This document shows positions 36,409 through 47,779 of a DNA stretch of 64,000 nucleotides, piece after piece. The notes beneath the pieces are model-generated. The model saw only the letters and a program-made list of their open reading frames with translations. It was not told the DNA's origin and did not search any database. Every line of letters begins with the position of its first letter. Positions within the stretch are counted from its first letter, which is position 1. A program made the position numbers and the translations under genes. Origin of the DNA: Tupaia tana. Lineage: Eukaryota; Chordata; Mammalia; Scandentia; Tupaiidae. The stretch spans positions 55,457,837-55,521,836 of the forward strand of contig JAKSZU010000002.1 of assembly GCA_026018925.1 (NCBI GenBank), read 5' to 3'.

Positions 36409-36740
36409 TATTAATGAGTTTATCCTTTGGTTGTTAATCTATGGGGTCATCTCAACAATATATTTTATTGTTCTACTTCCTGGGCTTTATTTTATTCCAT
36501 TATCTACATATGTGTTTCTCTACCAGTACAACATTTTTTTAATAATAATTTCATAACATGTCTTAATTTCTGTTTGAACAATTTCCTCTGCTATGATTTT
36601 GACCAGGTTAGATCAATTTTATACACTATGAAAATTAAATGCATATATGATGTTAAATATATCTTTCTATCCATTCAAGTATTTTTGTCTTTTTATAATG
36701 TTAGTAGCTTATTGAGTCTCTTGAATTTACTATTATATAT

Positions 36741-37190
36741 AAATTAGGGCATTTTGATCACCATTCTTCTGTTACTTGTTATTTTTTTCTCCTTATCTTA
36801 TTTAATTGACTGGAAGCTTCTATTGGAAGCTCCTATTTTTATTAGCCAACTAATTCCAGCTGTTTCTTCTCAAAGTCCATGAAATGAGAGGTTGAAGAAG
36901 GGAGTTTATTTCCTCAACCCAGTGCAGGGAGACGGTCAGCAAGCACCACCAAACTGTCTTGAAAAGCTCAACGTGTTCTCAGTATTTGTGGATACAAGAT
37001 ACGAACATATGTAAATCATTCCTCACTATAATCAGTCAGAGTCAATCACTTTCCCTTGAGTATTTACTCTGATTTCTGTTTCAGATTCCCATTCCTGGTT
37101 TCTCAACTGACCATTCCTCAAACAGATCTTCCTATAAATCAGTACTTGGTAGATCGTTCTTCTTAGAGGCCTTTCTTCATTTCAAAATGA
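36741..37190. other. No recognisable feature
   Basis: No gene or repeat identified. Confidence 0.4.
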
Positions 37191-37194
37191 GTCC

Positions 37195-37395
37195 TGGATC
37201 TGTACACTTGACACTCATATTGGGCACATGTCCCAGGAGGAGAATGGAGGAGAAAGGACTGTGGTATGACCATCTCTTCTGGGGGGGGGGGGGTGATTTC
37301 TTGCTTTCTCTCACTCTTCTCTCTAGCAGGCTGATGCTCTCTCTCTATATATAAATATGAATAATATATAAATATGAATATTATATATATATATA
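37195..37395 (+). mobile_element. 5'-truncated tRNA SINE with poly-G and (TA)n tail
   Basis: tgggcacatgtcccaggagg, gaatggaggagaaaggactg, a G run of about 13 near 37280, CT-rich end, then TA/ATATGAA repeats to about 37395. The head with A and B boxes is missing or unrecognisable. Confidence 0.8.
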
Positions 37396-37911
37396 TCCAT
37401 ACACATTTTTTTCTATTTAAACAAAAAGTGTCCTGATTATGACTCTCACATAATTGTTCATCATCCATTTCTCAGAATGAAGAGTCCGGTTGGCTTCCCC
37501 AAGCTCAAGTTACAACCTGGTAAACTCCATAGTGAAAGATAATAGAAGGAAAATATTCTTTGCTTAAAAAATAATTTGTAATTAGAAAATTCTTATGAAC
37601 CAAGATGATGTATCTTTATAGGACTAGATCAGAGCCTTTCGGTTAATTTTTTTTTTTGCATTGGAAAATAGGCTATTTCCCATGTCAAAGGATTCATAAA
37701 AACTTTAGTCTTTTAATATATCAGGTACTTTTTATCAAACAGTTTTATAAAAATATTCAAAAAACAAATATTCTAATTTTTGTAATATATTAAAGGTTTA
37801 AAAAACAAAGCTAACAATGCTTATTCAGTGTTGTGGGGTTTAACTTATAATGCTAATTTTTTTAATAAAAATTATGAAGATTTAATATTTTTCTAATTTT
37901 TCCTCTAGTTT
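37396..37911. other. No recognisable feature
   Basis: AT-rich sequence without a supported gene. Confidence 0.4.
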
Positions 37912-37922
37912 TGGTGTTCTTC

Positions 37923-38220
37923 TTTCTTTATTTCTTCCTTTCTCCTTCCTTTCTTTCTTTCTTTTGGAGAGGTTTTGACTATAGGGCGCATGTACTCACC
38001 AGAAAGACAGAGAGAGACAGAAAGTGATAAATCCGCCCCCCCCCCACGCCCCACAGGAGATGGTCATGCTGATATCCCTTCTCCTCCTTTCTCCTCTCAG
38101 GATCTTGAGCATGCATGCACATGCGCCCGGCGTGAGTTTAAACTGCCAGGTCTGGGACTAGAATCACGGTTGACTACATGGGAGTCCAGCAACATAGCCT
38201 TTACGCCAACTGCTGATCCC
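37923..38220 (-). mobile_element. Young tRNA SINE with poly-C expansion
   Basis: Pyrimidine-rich tail, then ggagaggttttgactatagg, a C run of about 12 at 38035-38046, and the end aactgctgatccc. Approximate duplication ttggtgttctt (37912-37922) and ttagtgttctt (38222-38232). Confidence 0.9.
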
Positions 38221-38232
38221 ATTAGTGTTCTT

Positions 38233-38908
38233 TTTTCAATCAAATTAACGGTTTGTACCATGTTCGGGAGCATAGCAGGGTGTTGGATGATCTTCCAGTC
38301 TGTTAAGAGAGCATTCTTATGTTCTTTTCAAAACCTGAAAGTTTCAAAAACTTCATGTTCTTATTCATGGGAAAGCTTAGTTTCATACGTAGATCACTTT
38401 GTGTGTTTCAAATGAAACCAAGTTGCTAAGAGTGATATAGGCATTTAGCTATGACTATCACACATCATAAACTGTACCTATCATTTTAATAAGTTCTAAC
38501 CAATCAGATTAAAGAAGTCTTTTTCATACCCAACTCTGTTGTAGTATAGATCTGGCCATGATTCTATCCTTATATTTAAATTGATAGTGCGTGGAAAATC
38601 AGACTTTCTCTGAAGAAATTTTATGAATGTCCATAATGTGTTCTACCCTGTTGAATTCTTTCATAAAGTAATTAGAAAAAAAAAAAAAACTTGCCAAACA
38701 ACCACTTTTACCCTTGTCATAATATATAATAACACAAATAATAAGATTAGGATTTTTTACTCAAACCACTACTTTTTTCTCTGTTTATTATATAGGAAAT
38801 CTTACACCATTGCATCTTTTCTTCCTTTTTCCTAAATAATATCAGTAATATAGAGTGGTTAATTTTTTGCTCAAATTTTCATAGTTTAACTTATCATAGT
38901 TTGGTTGT
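38233..38908. other. No supported gene
   Basis: Unique-looking AT-rich sequence. The frame ending at 38415 starts in the SINE. Confidence 0.4.
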
Positions 38909-38925
38909 GATATTTGACTTATTTT

Positions 38926-39190
38926 TTTCTTCTTTTTTTGGAGAGGTTTTTGCTATAGGGCGTGTGCACTTGCCAGACAGACAGAGAGAGACAGAGAGAT
39001 AGAAAGTGAGAAATCACCCCCCAGGGGGGATGGCCACGCCGCAATCCCTTCTCCTCCATTCTCCTCCTGGGATCTTGGGCACGCGCGCACACGCGCCCGG
39101 CGTGAGTTTAAGCCACTGGGTCCAGGACTCGAACCACGGTCGACTACGTGGGAGTCCAGCGACATAGCCATTACGCTAACTGCTGGTCCC
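38926..39190 (-). mobile_element. Young tRNA SINE with perfect 17-bp TSD
   Basis: Near full length and CpG-rich. gatatttgacttatttt occurs exactly at 38909-38925 and 39191-39207. Confidence 0.97.
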
Positions 39191-39284
39191 GATATTTGAC
39201 TTATTTTGTTAGTGACTTACACTATAGTTTACTATCTCATTGGAAGTGATTTTGAGAAATAGACTTACTTTAATTTTTATATAG

Positions 39285-39408
39285 TATAAAGAACATGGAT
39301 TTTCAAAATAGATCACTGTGAATTCTAATCCTAATTATGCCACTTAGTAATAGAGAATTCATTTAAACTCTTGAAGTCTTCAATTTTTCCATTTTTAAAT
39401 AGACATAT
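39285..39408 (+). mobile_element. MIR-like SINE relic
   Basis: aaagaacatggattttcaaa, ctaatcctaattatgccact, tagtaatagagaattcattt and ttcaatttttccatttttaa follow the MIR order (B-box remnant, core, TTTCC end). Confidence 0.6.
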
Positions 39409-39410
39409 AG

Positions 39411-39652
39411 GGACCAGCAGATGGCATAATGATTATGTCGCTTGACTCCCACGTACATAACTGTGGTTTGAGTCCTGGACCGAGTGGCTTAAAACTGAGA
39501 CCTAATGCATGTGCATGTGTGCCCAACAGTCCAAGAGGAGAAATCACCCTGGGGGGGGGGGGTGATTTCTCACTTTCTGTCTCTCTGTCTCTCCAGCAAG
39601 TGCACGCACCCTATAGCAAAACTCTCTCTCTCTCAAAAAAAAAGAAAAAAAA
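39411..39652 (+). mobile_element. tRNA SINE, intermediate age, with poly-G
   Basis: gggaccagcagatggcataa, gattatgtcgcttgactccc, body shortened, G run of about 11 near 39551, then ctatagcaaaactctctctc and an A tail. It abuts the MIR relic. Confidence 0.92.
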
Positions 39653-39675
39653 AGTTATATAAAAATCTGCCTCAG

Positions 39676-39965
39676 TCTAGCCAGTGGCATTGTGGCTAAG
39701 GCAGGTGAATCCCACATGGAAGACAGTGAAGGTTGAGTCTTGGACCTGGCAGCTTTGGAAATATGCTGGGCTCATGTGCATGTGTGCTCAAAATTCCCTA
39801 AAGAGGGAGAGATAGAGAGAGGCAAAGGGATTACAGTATGATGTGCTTCCTCACTTTCCTTCTTTTTCCCTCTATCTTTCTGTCTTTCTCTCTCTCCCTC
39901 TGTTTCTCTCCAAAGAGTACACGTGCCCTCTGAAAAATCAAACACAAAAATAAAAACAAAAAATG
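39676..39965 (+). mobile_element. Older tRNA SINE
   Basis: ctagccagtggcattgtggc, gaatcccacatgg, gttgagtcttggacc, CT-rich block 39855-39912 and an A-rich end. Confidence 0.85.
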
Positions 39966-40663
39966 GCTCTATATGACAGAACTCAACACAATTTCTGGAA
40001 ACACCAAAGTTTTAGAAAAATATAAATACAATGCATAAATACATTATACTGGAATAAAAGTTTAAAGTACAACTCGCCTGCATGATCTATAAAGCTAATG
40101 AGAAGTTTTAGAAATTAGTTCTTTCCACAAATACATATTTTGTGTATCTGTTAAGTTTGCAATCTGGCTTTCCTGTGCAGATTCAGAACAAAGCTCAGCA
40201 ATTCACAGAATGGGTCCCCAAGGTAACATCACTTCCAGGCACTCTACTAGGCATTTCGCAAAGAATCCACCAAACATTACTCCAGCATAGATTCCTTGGC
40301 CTCTTTCCCCAAGATCTGTGTTCTATTATAATGTCATGCTTCTAAAAAGAAGGCTGACTTGCACTCCTGGCAGAAGGGAGTTTTATGGTTTTCATCAAAT
40401 CTTGGCTATCATATCTTATAAAACCCATCATTATTTTACATACCAGTAAGAATGATTAAACAGCTGCTAATTAAATGATGGCATACTTTTTTCGTCTTTT
40501 AGATTTTTAATTTTATACATGCTGTAGACCATTCAGATTTATTTGGGATTATATATCACTCACGTATATACAAAAAGAAAAACATAAGCAAAATAAGTAG
40601 GCCAAGGCATTTGCAAAAATTTTTCATACTTTAAGTTCAATGTTACTAAGTCATGTTTTGTAT
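39966..40663. other. No supported gene
   Basis: Unique-looking sequence. The short frame at 40142-40345 has no recognisable domain. Confidence 0.4.
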
Positions 40664-40901
40664 AAGAATTGTTCACATCTGTAAAAAAAAAAAGCAGCAG
40701 CAAAATATATAAGAAATAAGTCATGGAAAATTATTCATTGATGATAATATTTATGGTAATATCCATGATTGAGCCAATATACAGTGTATTCTGGATGGAA
40801 AATCTCATTTATACTGTAATACTGTACAGTGAATGAATGTAAATAAATAAATTGAAAATAAAATTGAAAACTTTTAAAAAAGAAGAATTGTTCACATCTG
40901 T
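40664..40901 (+). mobile_element. Very short L1-like insertion (tail B) with 19-bp TSD
   Basis: The insert at 40683-40882 is only 200 bp: an A-rich start, catggaaaattattcattga, cagtgtattctggatgg, gaatgaatgtaaataaataa and an A-rich end. The perfect duplication aagaattgttcacatctgt occurs at 40664-40682 and 40883-40901. Confidence 0.95.
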
Positions 40902-42108
40902 GTTTTCCCACACAACAGCATCATCTAAACGATCAGAGTATTGGTGGCTTAGCATTTCTTACATGAAAACTCTATTATTATGTCCCAAATTTTCTTCCAA
41001 GCCACTGATGCTAATTCTATAAGTTCTTACACATCTGTGCAATATCTATAGTATCTGTGTCACCTACCCAATAGCAATTATAGAACAGCAATTTCAGAGA
41101 TCTAAATATTTGAAAAAATGTACATCTTAGAATTAATAACATGCTGTACTTATTGCAAGAGCTATAACACGCTAGGTAGAACTAGTGTACTGTTCATGAA
41201 AGTTGAAATCAATTTTAGAATCAGAGAAATCATTTTCTAGTGATTTTCATTTTGTACCATCTTTGTTTTTCTTCCTCTAAGATTATTGTTAACCTGACCA
41301 CAGCAGCCAAGCTACACCGGGATTTATTATTATCGTTTAACAAGGAGGTCTGCGGTGGAAGGTCCTCAGCAAGTATGGTGGCACCAGAGTGCCATCAGAA
41401 GTCCATGCTGGTCCATTTTTGTGCCATCATGTCCTTGTGGCTGCAGAATGACTACTTCATTGTGGCCACATTCCCAGGACAAGCACGGGATGAACAAGGG
41501 GCAAGAGGTATCAAGGAGGAGACAGTCCTTTTTACTCGTAGATTTCTTCTTACATCTCCCTGGCAAACACTGAGTTACACAACCATTCTTAATTTAAAAG
41601 TAATCTAAGGAGAACAGTATATTGAAGCTGGAAGCGCTGCTTTTCTGATTACTCTGGGAAGCTCTCAATAAGAGAAAAGAAGTGCATATTTCATTGTCTT
41701 TTTTCTTTTTATCAAGAGGAAAGATATTTCTGATGTGCTAAACAAACCTTTGGAGGTAAATGAGCAGTATGACTAATTTAGTCATTGCTGTCAGTCACTT
41801 TCAGACAAGTATCAAGAACTTTACGATACATTTTGTATGTTTTTGTATTGTGTGATTTTTTTATATATTAAAAAATTGAAAGAATTTCAGGTGTGTTAGT
41901 ATCTGTTATAGAAATTATAATTATTTTTTTTTTTTTTAAAAAGAGAGAGAAAAGAAGATGGCTGAAAAGGGAAGAAACTGGTTCTAACAGCTACCCCCAA
42001 AATTCATAAGTATGAGGTAGTGTGATCGCTACGTGTTCAAAGAAGGCTACAGTTTTGGCTTTATTTTAGCTAATGTAATTGGGTAGGGTTACAGTGAGAA
42101 TTTAATCG
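40902..42108. other. No supported gene; possible old repeat at 41280-41600
   Basis: A 122-codon frame (41240-41608) has no recognisable domain. Parts (cattgtggccacattcccag, cttcttacatctccctggca) look like an old interspersed repeat I cannot name. Confidence 0.35.
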
Positions 42109-42118
42109 ATTTCTTGAG

Positions 42119-42392
42119 TGGGACCAGCAGTTAGTGTAATGGCTATGTCACTGGACTCCCATGTAGTCGATCACAGTTCAAGTCCCAGACCTGGTGGCTT
42201 AAACTCACGCCAGGCACGTGTGTGTGTGTGCCCAAGATCTCAAGAGGAGAATGGAGGAGAAGGGATTGTGGTGTGGCCATACCCCCGGGGGAATGATTTC
42301 TCTCTTTCTATCTCTCTGTCTCTCTCTGTCTTTCGGGCGAGCGCACACGCCCTATAGCAAAAACCTCTCCAATAAAAAAATATATATAGATA
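42119..42392 (+). mobile_element. Young tRNA SINE with TSD
   Basis: gggaccagcagttagtgtaa to ctatagcaaaaacctctcc. The duplication gatttcttga occurs at 42109-42118 and 42393-42402, with a TATA/GATA tail before the right copy. Confidence 0.94.
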
Positions 42393-42402
42393 GATTTCTT
42401 GA

Positions 42403-42865
42403 CTAATGTGACTAACAAACTGTACATCTTTTTCTCTTTAAAATGTGTTAGCTATAAAGTAAAAACAAATAAAGGTGAAAATGCTTAAGAATTAAAATAA
42501 TGTAATACAGTAGTTTTCTAATCGTGAACAATGCTTTATATATGCACAGCAAGAATTTAATGAATGAGGAAAGAATGAATGAGTATATACATATATTTTT
42601 TTTCCATCCCTTTTCTAAAGGTTAAATTTTGGTTCATAGTTTTCTACATGGGAGGAAAAATCCTTCTATGAAAGAGATACAACAATCACCCCTTATATAT
42701 GAATAAAATTCTGTCTACCACCTTTTTAGTCTGACCTCCAAAAGTTAAATTATAAAAGATACTTATTTACATATTAATTATAAGCAGGTATAATCATTCC
42801 AGTAGCAAAGCAAAAAACATGCCCATTGATGCTGGAGAATAAACACATAAACTATTTCCTAATAT
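42403..42865. other. No recognisable feature
   Basis: AT-rich sequence with no supported gene. Confidence 0.4.
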
Positions 42866-42868
42866 TTA

Positions 42869-43095
42869 GGGTTTAGGCAATAGCATACTGGTTAAGGGGA
42901 TGACTCTTAAATGGCTAACTTTGCAGTTTGAGTCCCAGGCCTGGTAGCCTAAAAACATGCCAGGTGCATGTACATGCATGCCTGAAAAAAAGGGGAAAAG
43001 AGGAGAAAGGATTACAACATGGTTATCTCCCTGGGGGCAATTTTTCCCTTTATCTCTCTGGCAAGCACTGACACCCTATAACAAAAAACAAAAAA

Positions 43096-43130
<35 letters not shown>

Positions 43131-43136
43131 AAAAAA
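42869..43136 (+). mobile_element. Older tRNA SINE with (AAAT)n tail
   Basis: gggtttaggcaatagcatac, tggttaaggggatgactctt, gtttgagtccc, compact body, then about ten AAAT units at 43091-43131. Confidence 0.88.
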
Positions 43137-43337
43137 TGGTATTTGTAGTTTGCTCATGTGTCTTCTCTACATTTTGTATTTGCATTTTGTTCGACCTATC
43201 AGTTCTTCTTTTGACTCCTCCACCCATTTTAGACTTAGACTTCACTGTTTTTCCAGGAAATCTTTACCCCAATATCACAATATAATAATTCCCTGTTATT
43301 TTTTAACTCTTCATATTTTGTTTTATTATTTTATTTT

Positions 43338-43440
43338 ATTTTTAAGAGACAGGGTCTTTCTATGTTGCCCAGATAGGCCTAGAACTCATCTGCTCCTCTT
43401 GTCTGAGCCTCCCAAATGGCTGAGATTACAGGGCATTACT
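43338..43440 (-). mobile_element. 7SL RNA-derived monomer SINE (FLAM/Alu-left-like)
   Basis: gagacagggtctttctatgt, tgcccagataggcctagaac and cctcccaaatggctgagatt are the reverse strand of a 7SL-derived monomer. A T-rich tail precedes it. It points to Euarchontoglires. Confidence 0.85.
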
Positions 43441-43980
43441 GGCAATTCCTTGTTATTCTTTATAACGACAAAGACAAATTATTATAAACACCTTTGTAAC
43501 TGCAGGCTACACATTCTTCCTCCTCTCTCCAGCTCCTGTTGTCTGGGTTTTCTGGATCCTGTTTTGATAAGGGAATAGACTTTGCTCCTTCTTTCTTGCA
43601 CTCTTTTCCGGGAAGATACTGTCTCTACAACCACAGAACTTGACATAACTTTAACCAGGAGTTGTTCCATATACTATTCCAGAACATCTGTTTTGTGCTA
43701 ATTCTTAAATCTCCTAGAGGCAATTATCAATCAGCATAATACTCTAACCCTCAAGACGAGTTCTATTTCATAATTATTGATAACCTTGGGTAGATTTAAC
43801 CGTACTATAGTCCTATGGTTTTTGTATGTTTTTGCATCCTCTTAAAGTCCCCTCCTTCAAGGCGCTAGCCTACATAACTCATATTACTTTTTTAATTTCC
43901 TTTAGATGTCGGGCTACAAGGAATTGGGAAATATATCTAACTATTCCTCCTGTTCCTTCAACCCAGTTGAGTATTTTTTG
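43441..43980. other. No supported gene
   Basis: Frames at 43150-43578 (+) and 43482-43670 (-) have no recognisable domain; the first runs through the 7SL monomer. Confidence 0.4.
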
Positions 43981-43983
43981 AAA

Positions 43984-44170
43984 GCTTTTTTATTTATTCC
44001 AGGAGTGAGAGAGAAACAGAGACACAGCATCCCTGACTGTTTCCTAAGCTGTAATCCACCCACAGCTTGAGCCAGTCCTCTGCCTCAGCCAGCCTGGAGC
44101 ACCAGCCCGTGAATGTCCAGTGTACTCAGGGTGAGAGCTACATATGAACTTGCAACCTTCTCGTGTGCCT
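43984..44170 (-). mobile_element. Low-copy SINE-like element, copy 1
   Basis: A T-rich start, gagtgagagagaaacagaga, gctgtaatccacccacagct and catatgaacttgcaacct. It shares its beginning and the aatccacc block with 59592-59815. Confidence 0.4.
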
Positions 44171-44290
44171 TTCAGAGAGTCACGTTTCACTGTTTCACAC
44201 TTCAGCCTCATTTTTATAGAAATGCACAATAAATGTTGGGTAAATGAATGATTCTTCCACCCAGACTTACATAGTTTAAAAGAAAAATGA

Positions 44291-44553
44291 GGATCCAGCA
44301 ATTAGTGTAATGGCTATGTTGCTGGACTCCCATGTAGTCAACCGCGGTTTGCGTCCCGGACCCAGTGGCTTAAAACTCACACCGGGCGCGCGTGCATGCA
44401 TGCCCAAGATCCTGAGAGGAGAATGGAGGAGAAGGGATTGCGGCGTGGCCATCCTCCCTGGGGGGTGATTTCTCACTTTCTGTCTCTCTGTCTCTCTCTG
44501 TCTGTCTGACTAGCGCACGCACCCTATAGGAAAAAAAAATTCTCCAAAAAAAG
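44291..44553 (+). mobile_element. Young tRNA SINE
   Basis: ggatccagcaattagtgtaa, gctggactcccatgtagtca, ccgcggtttgcgtcccgg (B box mutated), complete body and ccctataggaaaaaaaaatt. Confidence 0.93.
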
Positions 44554-45218
44554 AAAAGAGAAAAGTCTCTTTAAGTCATGCACCCATTACACTAGTCATT
44601 TTACATGAGCAGGCCAAATGTGAGGAGTGTTCTCATAATTGTTCATGTGTTTGGACATCTAAAGTAAACATACACATCAAACTTGAAAGGCATCCAAACT
44701 GATACACCCAGAATTTCTTTCTGCCTTGGCCAATACTGTGAGATGACTTTCCATCTGCAATGTTGTTTCATTAGGTCATGAATATGACCCCCATCAGAAG
44801 GCTGGCACACCCGGTGAGTGAATTTATACTCAACTAAGTTTCAGATAAAGTTAACAACAAAAGCCATTTGATCAGTCTTATTCTGTTGTCTAAATATTGG
44901 TTCGCTTACTTTTCTATTTCCTATGTTTGCATTTCTTAGTCATCTTTTGCATCTTCTTTCTATCACAGTATACTCCAAAATTCTCACTGGCCCTTGATGC
45001 ATCTATTTAGCAAACACATATTGAGCTGCCGCTATGGAAAATCATATATCTTCCTACCACTTAATTTTGGGTGCACAATAAAAAAATAAACAACTTATAA
45101 GAAGGAACTTACATTCTAGGGCAGTATGCAGGCAATGAAATACCAATTGTATTATAGTGTAATACGTGAAATGACATGGTAGGTATGAAATATAGGGCCC
45201 GTCGTTCCTTGATATCTT
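44554..45218. other. No supported gene
   Basis: The block at 45000-45130 (aacacatattgagctgccgc, ggaacttacattctagggca) resembles a mammalian-wide old repeat of MIR/L2 type but is too diverged to assign. Confidence 0.35.
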
Positions 45219-45228
45219 AAGACTATGG

Positions 45229-45236
<8 letters not shown>

Positions 45237-45262
<26 letters not shown>

Positions 45263-45513
45263 GAGAGGTTTTTGCTATAGGGCACGTGCGCTCGCCAGAC
45301 AGACAGAGAGAGACAGAGAGACAGAAAGCAAGAAATCACCCTCCAGGTGGTATGGCCACGCCACAATCCCTTCTCCTCCATTCTCCTCTCAGGATCTTGG
45401 GCACGCACGCACATGTGCCCAGCGTGAGTTTTAAGCCACTGGGTCCGGGATGCAAACCACAGTCAACTACGTGGGAGTCCAGCGACATAGCCATTACGCT
45501 AACTGCTGGTCCC
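45237..45513 (-). mobile_element. Young tRNA SINE with perfect 18-bp TSD
   Basis: A near full-length copy with a long T run. aagactatggcaattttt occurs exactly at 45219-45236 and 45514-45531. Confidence 0.97.
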
Positions 45514-45683
45514 AAGACTATGGCAATTTTTAAAGTTTGCCTCTTCTTTTTAAAATTCTCCAATAACAATAATACCATGAAACATTACATTACCATTGGT
45601 ACTCTCATGCATGCTATCCTATTTTCCACACCGTTATCTTGAACTTTTTGTCCGTCGATCTGTTTCTTATGTAGTGTTTTTAT

Positions 45684-45687
<4 letters not shown>

Positions 45688-45736
<49 letters not shown>

Positions 45737-45772
45737 GCACACACACACACACACACATACATATATATATGT
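45688..45772. repeat. (TA)n(CA)n compound microsatellite
   Basis: About 20 TA units followed by CA/TA-rich sequence. Confidence 0.92.
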
Positions 45773-45959
45773 AGCTCTAAGAAATACATTGCTTTTGTCT
45801 TTTTTTTGTATGGTTTTATGATTAAATTTTTAGAAAGGAATTCACACTTCATTTATTTAGAAAAATTGTTTTCCACTTACATTCATTCTAGTAGTTATTG
45901 TTTATTGAGTTTTCTAATTGACATAGTATGAAACAGATCATTCAAAAAAAAAAAAAGAT

Positions 45960-46615
45960 TTTATATCTGCTCATCTGTTCATGTCAGTGACCCTTTATGT
46001 TGTTTCCAGACGTCGTTTTCACATACGCTGCTGCTGTGAACATAATTGTATGTTGCCTGGTGCACATGGATAGAAATCACTCTAGAGTGTTTATATAGCC
46101 ATGATTTTCTGAGTCATAGAATATGCACATTTTAACTCAATAAAATAATGCCAAATTACGTTCCAAACAATGTATATCAACTTATTTTCCTATCCAAAAA
46201 ACATGTGTTTTCATTTCTTCATACTCTTTACAACTTTCATTATTGTCTGGCTTTTTAACTTTTGCCTATCTTTTGAGTTGAAAATAAATTTGATGAAGAC
46301 TTGCGTTTGCACTCGCTGATGTCCCTTAAGACTAAGTTTCTTTTCACGTGTCTATTGGCCTCTGATTTTCCTCATCTTGAAAATGACCCTGTAGTTTCTT
46401 ACCATTTTGTTATTGAATTGGTCATGTTTTTCTCATTGACTGTCAGGAATTTAAAAAAAAATATTGTGAATATCAAGATCATTTGGTTCTGTAGGTTGCA
46501 TAAATAATCAGTCCCTGGTTGATTTTCCATGTTATTTGTCTTCTAATGAAATAATTCCTAATTCCAATATATTCTATTTATCCATCTTTTTATTGTAGTT
46601 TGCACTATAAAATCC
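45960..46615 (-). mobile_element. Ancient L1M 3' region
   Basis: gctgctgctgtgaacataat, gcacattttaactcaataaa, tgccaaattacgttccaaac and ttttcacgtgtctattggcc match the reverse strand of L1M 3' sequence in order. Confidence 0.6.
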
Positions 46616-46621
46616 TTCTTG

Positions 46622-46893
46622 GCTGAGCCATGGTGGGGTGCACTGCTGCAACTTGGTGCTCCACAAGCTAAGACACACAGAAAGGACCAGGTTCAATTCC
46701 CCAACCCAGTCTCAAGTCTGAGCCCAGTGGCATACACCTGTAATCCCAGCAACGTGACAGGCTGAGGTAGGAGAATCGGGAGCTTGGTACTGACCTGAGC
46801 AACAGAGTAAGATCTTGTTCGAAAAAGCTGGGTATAGTGAAGGACACATACCTATAGTCTCAGCTGGGAGACTGAGAAGAAAGAAGGAAGGAG
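46622..46893 (+). mobile_element. Composite tRNA-7SL SINE
   Basis: A tRNA-like 5' part ends in a B box (ggttcaattcc, 46690-46700). It is followed by 7SL-derived sequence: cacctgtaatcccagcaacg, aggctgaggtaggagaatc, gagcaacagagtaagatctt. A second 7SL head (gctgggtatagtgaaggaca, ctatagtctcagctgggaga) follows, so 7SL material is dimeric. Its 3' end is overrun by a SINE. Confidence 0.82.
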
Positions 46894-46899
46894 GAGAGA

Positions 46900-47141
46900 A
46901 ATTATTTTGATTGCCTTAGGGTACAGTGCTCACCACACAAAGAGAGAGAGAGAAGAAAACACTTCCAATGGGACATGGTCACACCACAATTCTTTTTCCT
47001 TCATTCCTCCCTCCTTTCAGGAGTTTGGACATGTGTGCGCATCACCCAGCATGTGTTTCAAACTGCCAGTACCAGGATTTGAGGTGCAGTTGGGCATGTG
47101 AGATCTGGGTAGCTTAATCACTGAGCTATGGAGCCAGCCCA
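46900..47141 (-). mobile_element. Older tRNA SINE
   Basis: gtacagtgctcaccacacaa, ccaatgggacatggtcacac, gtttcaaactgccagtacca, ctgagctatggagccagccc. Confidence 0.85.
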
Positions 47142-47513
47142 GACAGTCTTCTTATCTTGAAATCCTTTCTTATTTCCCAGTAGGGATAATGGCATACCAC
47201 TATTTTTTTCTTTAAGGACCGAATTTCATTTCAAATAGAAGCCCAATTAAATGAATTTCATGTAACAGACTAGTCTAAATAACCAACACACTCTATTTTC
47301 TCTATAAAAATTGAATTCTCAAAGTTAATGGATTGCTTCTTACTAGATTTCAAAATGGCTGCAAATTGCTTCTTTCTCTATGTGTAATCTTCTTTTCAAT
47401 GTGATTTTGCTAACTCTACAATTATGATGAGTTATCTATCTTTCCACTCCTTGAATCTGATATGTTGCGTCCAACAGGACTTTAGCAAGTGTTTGTAAGC
47501 AGAGGCTTGAAAA
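47142..47513. other. No recognisable feature
   Basis: AT-rich sequence without a supported gene. Confidence 0.4.
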
Positions 47514-47536
47514 TTGCTATGGGTGCATGTGCTCGC

Positions 47537-47584
<48 letters not shown>

Positions 47585-47779
47585 AAGGAAAGTGAGAAAT
47601 CACACCCAGATGGATAGCCACACCACAATCCTCTCTCCTCCATTCTCTTCTTGAGATGTTGGGCATGTGTTCACATGTGCCCAGTGTGATTTTTAAGCCA
47701 TCAGGTCTGGGACTCAGACTGAGAACTTGGCCATGTACGATCCAGCTCCCTTAACCTCCATGCCACCTGCTAACTCCCC
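47514..47779 (-). mobile_element. Older tRNA SINE with GA expansion
   Basis: tgggtgcatgtgctcgctgg, (GA)n at 47538-47585, gccacaccacaatcctctct, ccatgccacctgctaactcc. Confidence 0.88.

Larger units (their letters stand above)
35860..36740 (-). mobile_element. Ancient L1M fragment, interrupted
   Basis: Reverse-strand L1M: ggtctttaatccagttgaag, caaatggttacttaattttt, then after the interruption ctgggctttattttattcca and ctaccagtacaac. It is split by the palindromic element at 36033-36408. Confidence 0.6.

Noticed and set aside
41240..41608. 122-codon frame as a gene
   Set aside because: No domain; the nucleotide pattern resembles an old interspersed repeat.
43091..43131. CRISPR-like or tandem array
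   Set aside because: It is an (AAAT)n SINE tail. No array with unique spacers exists in the window.
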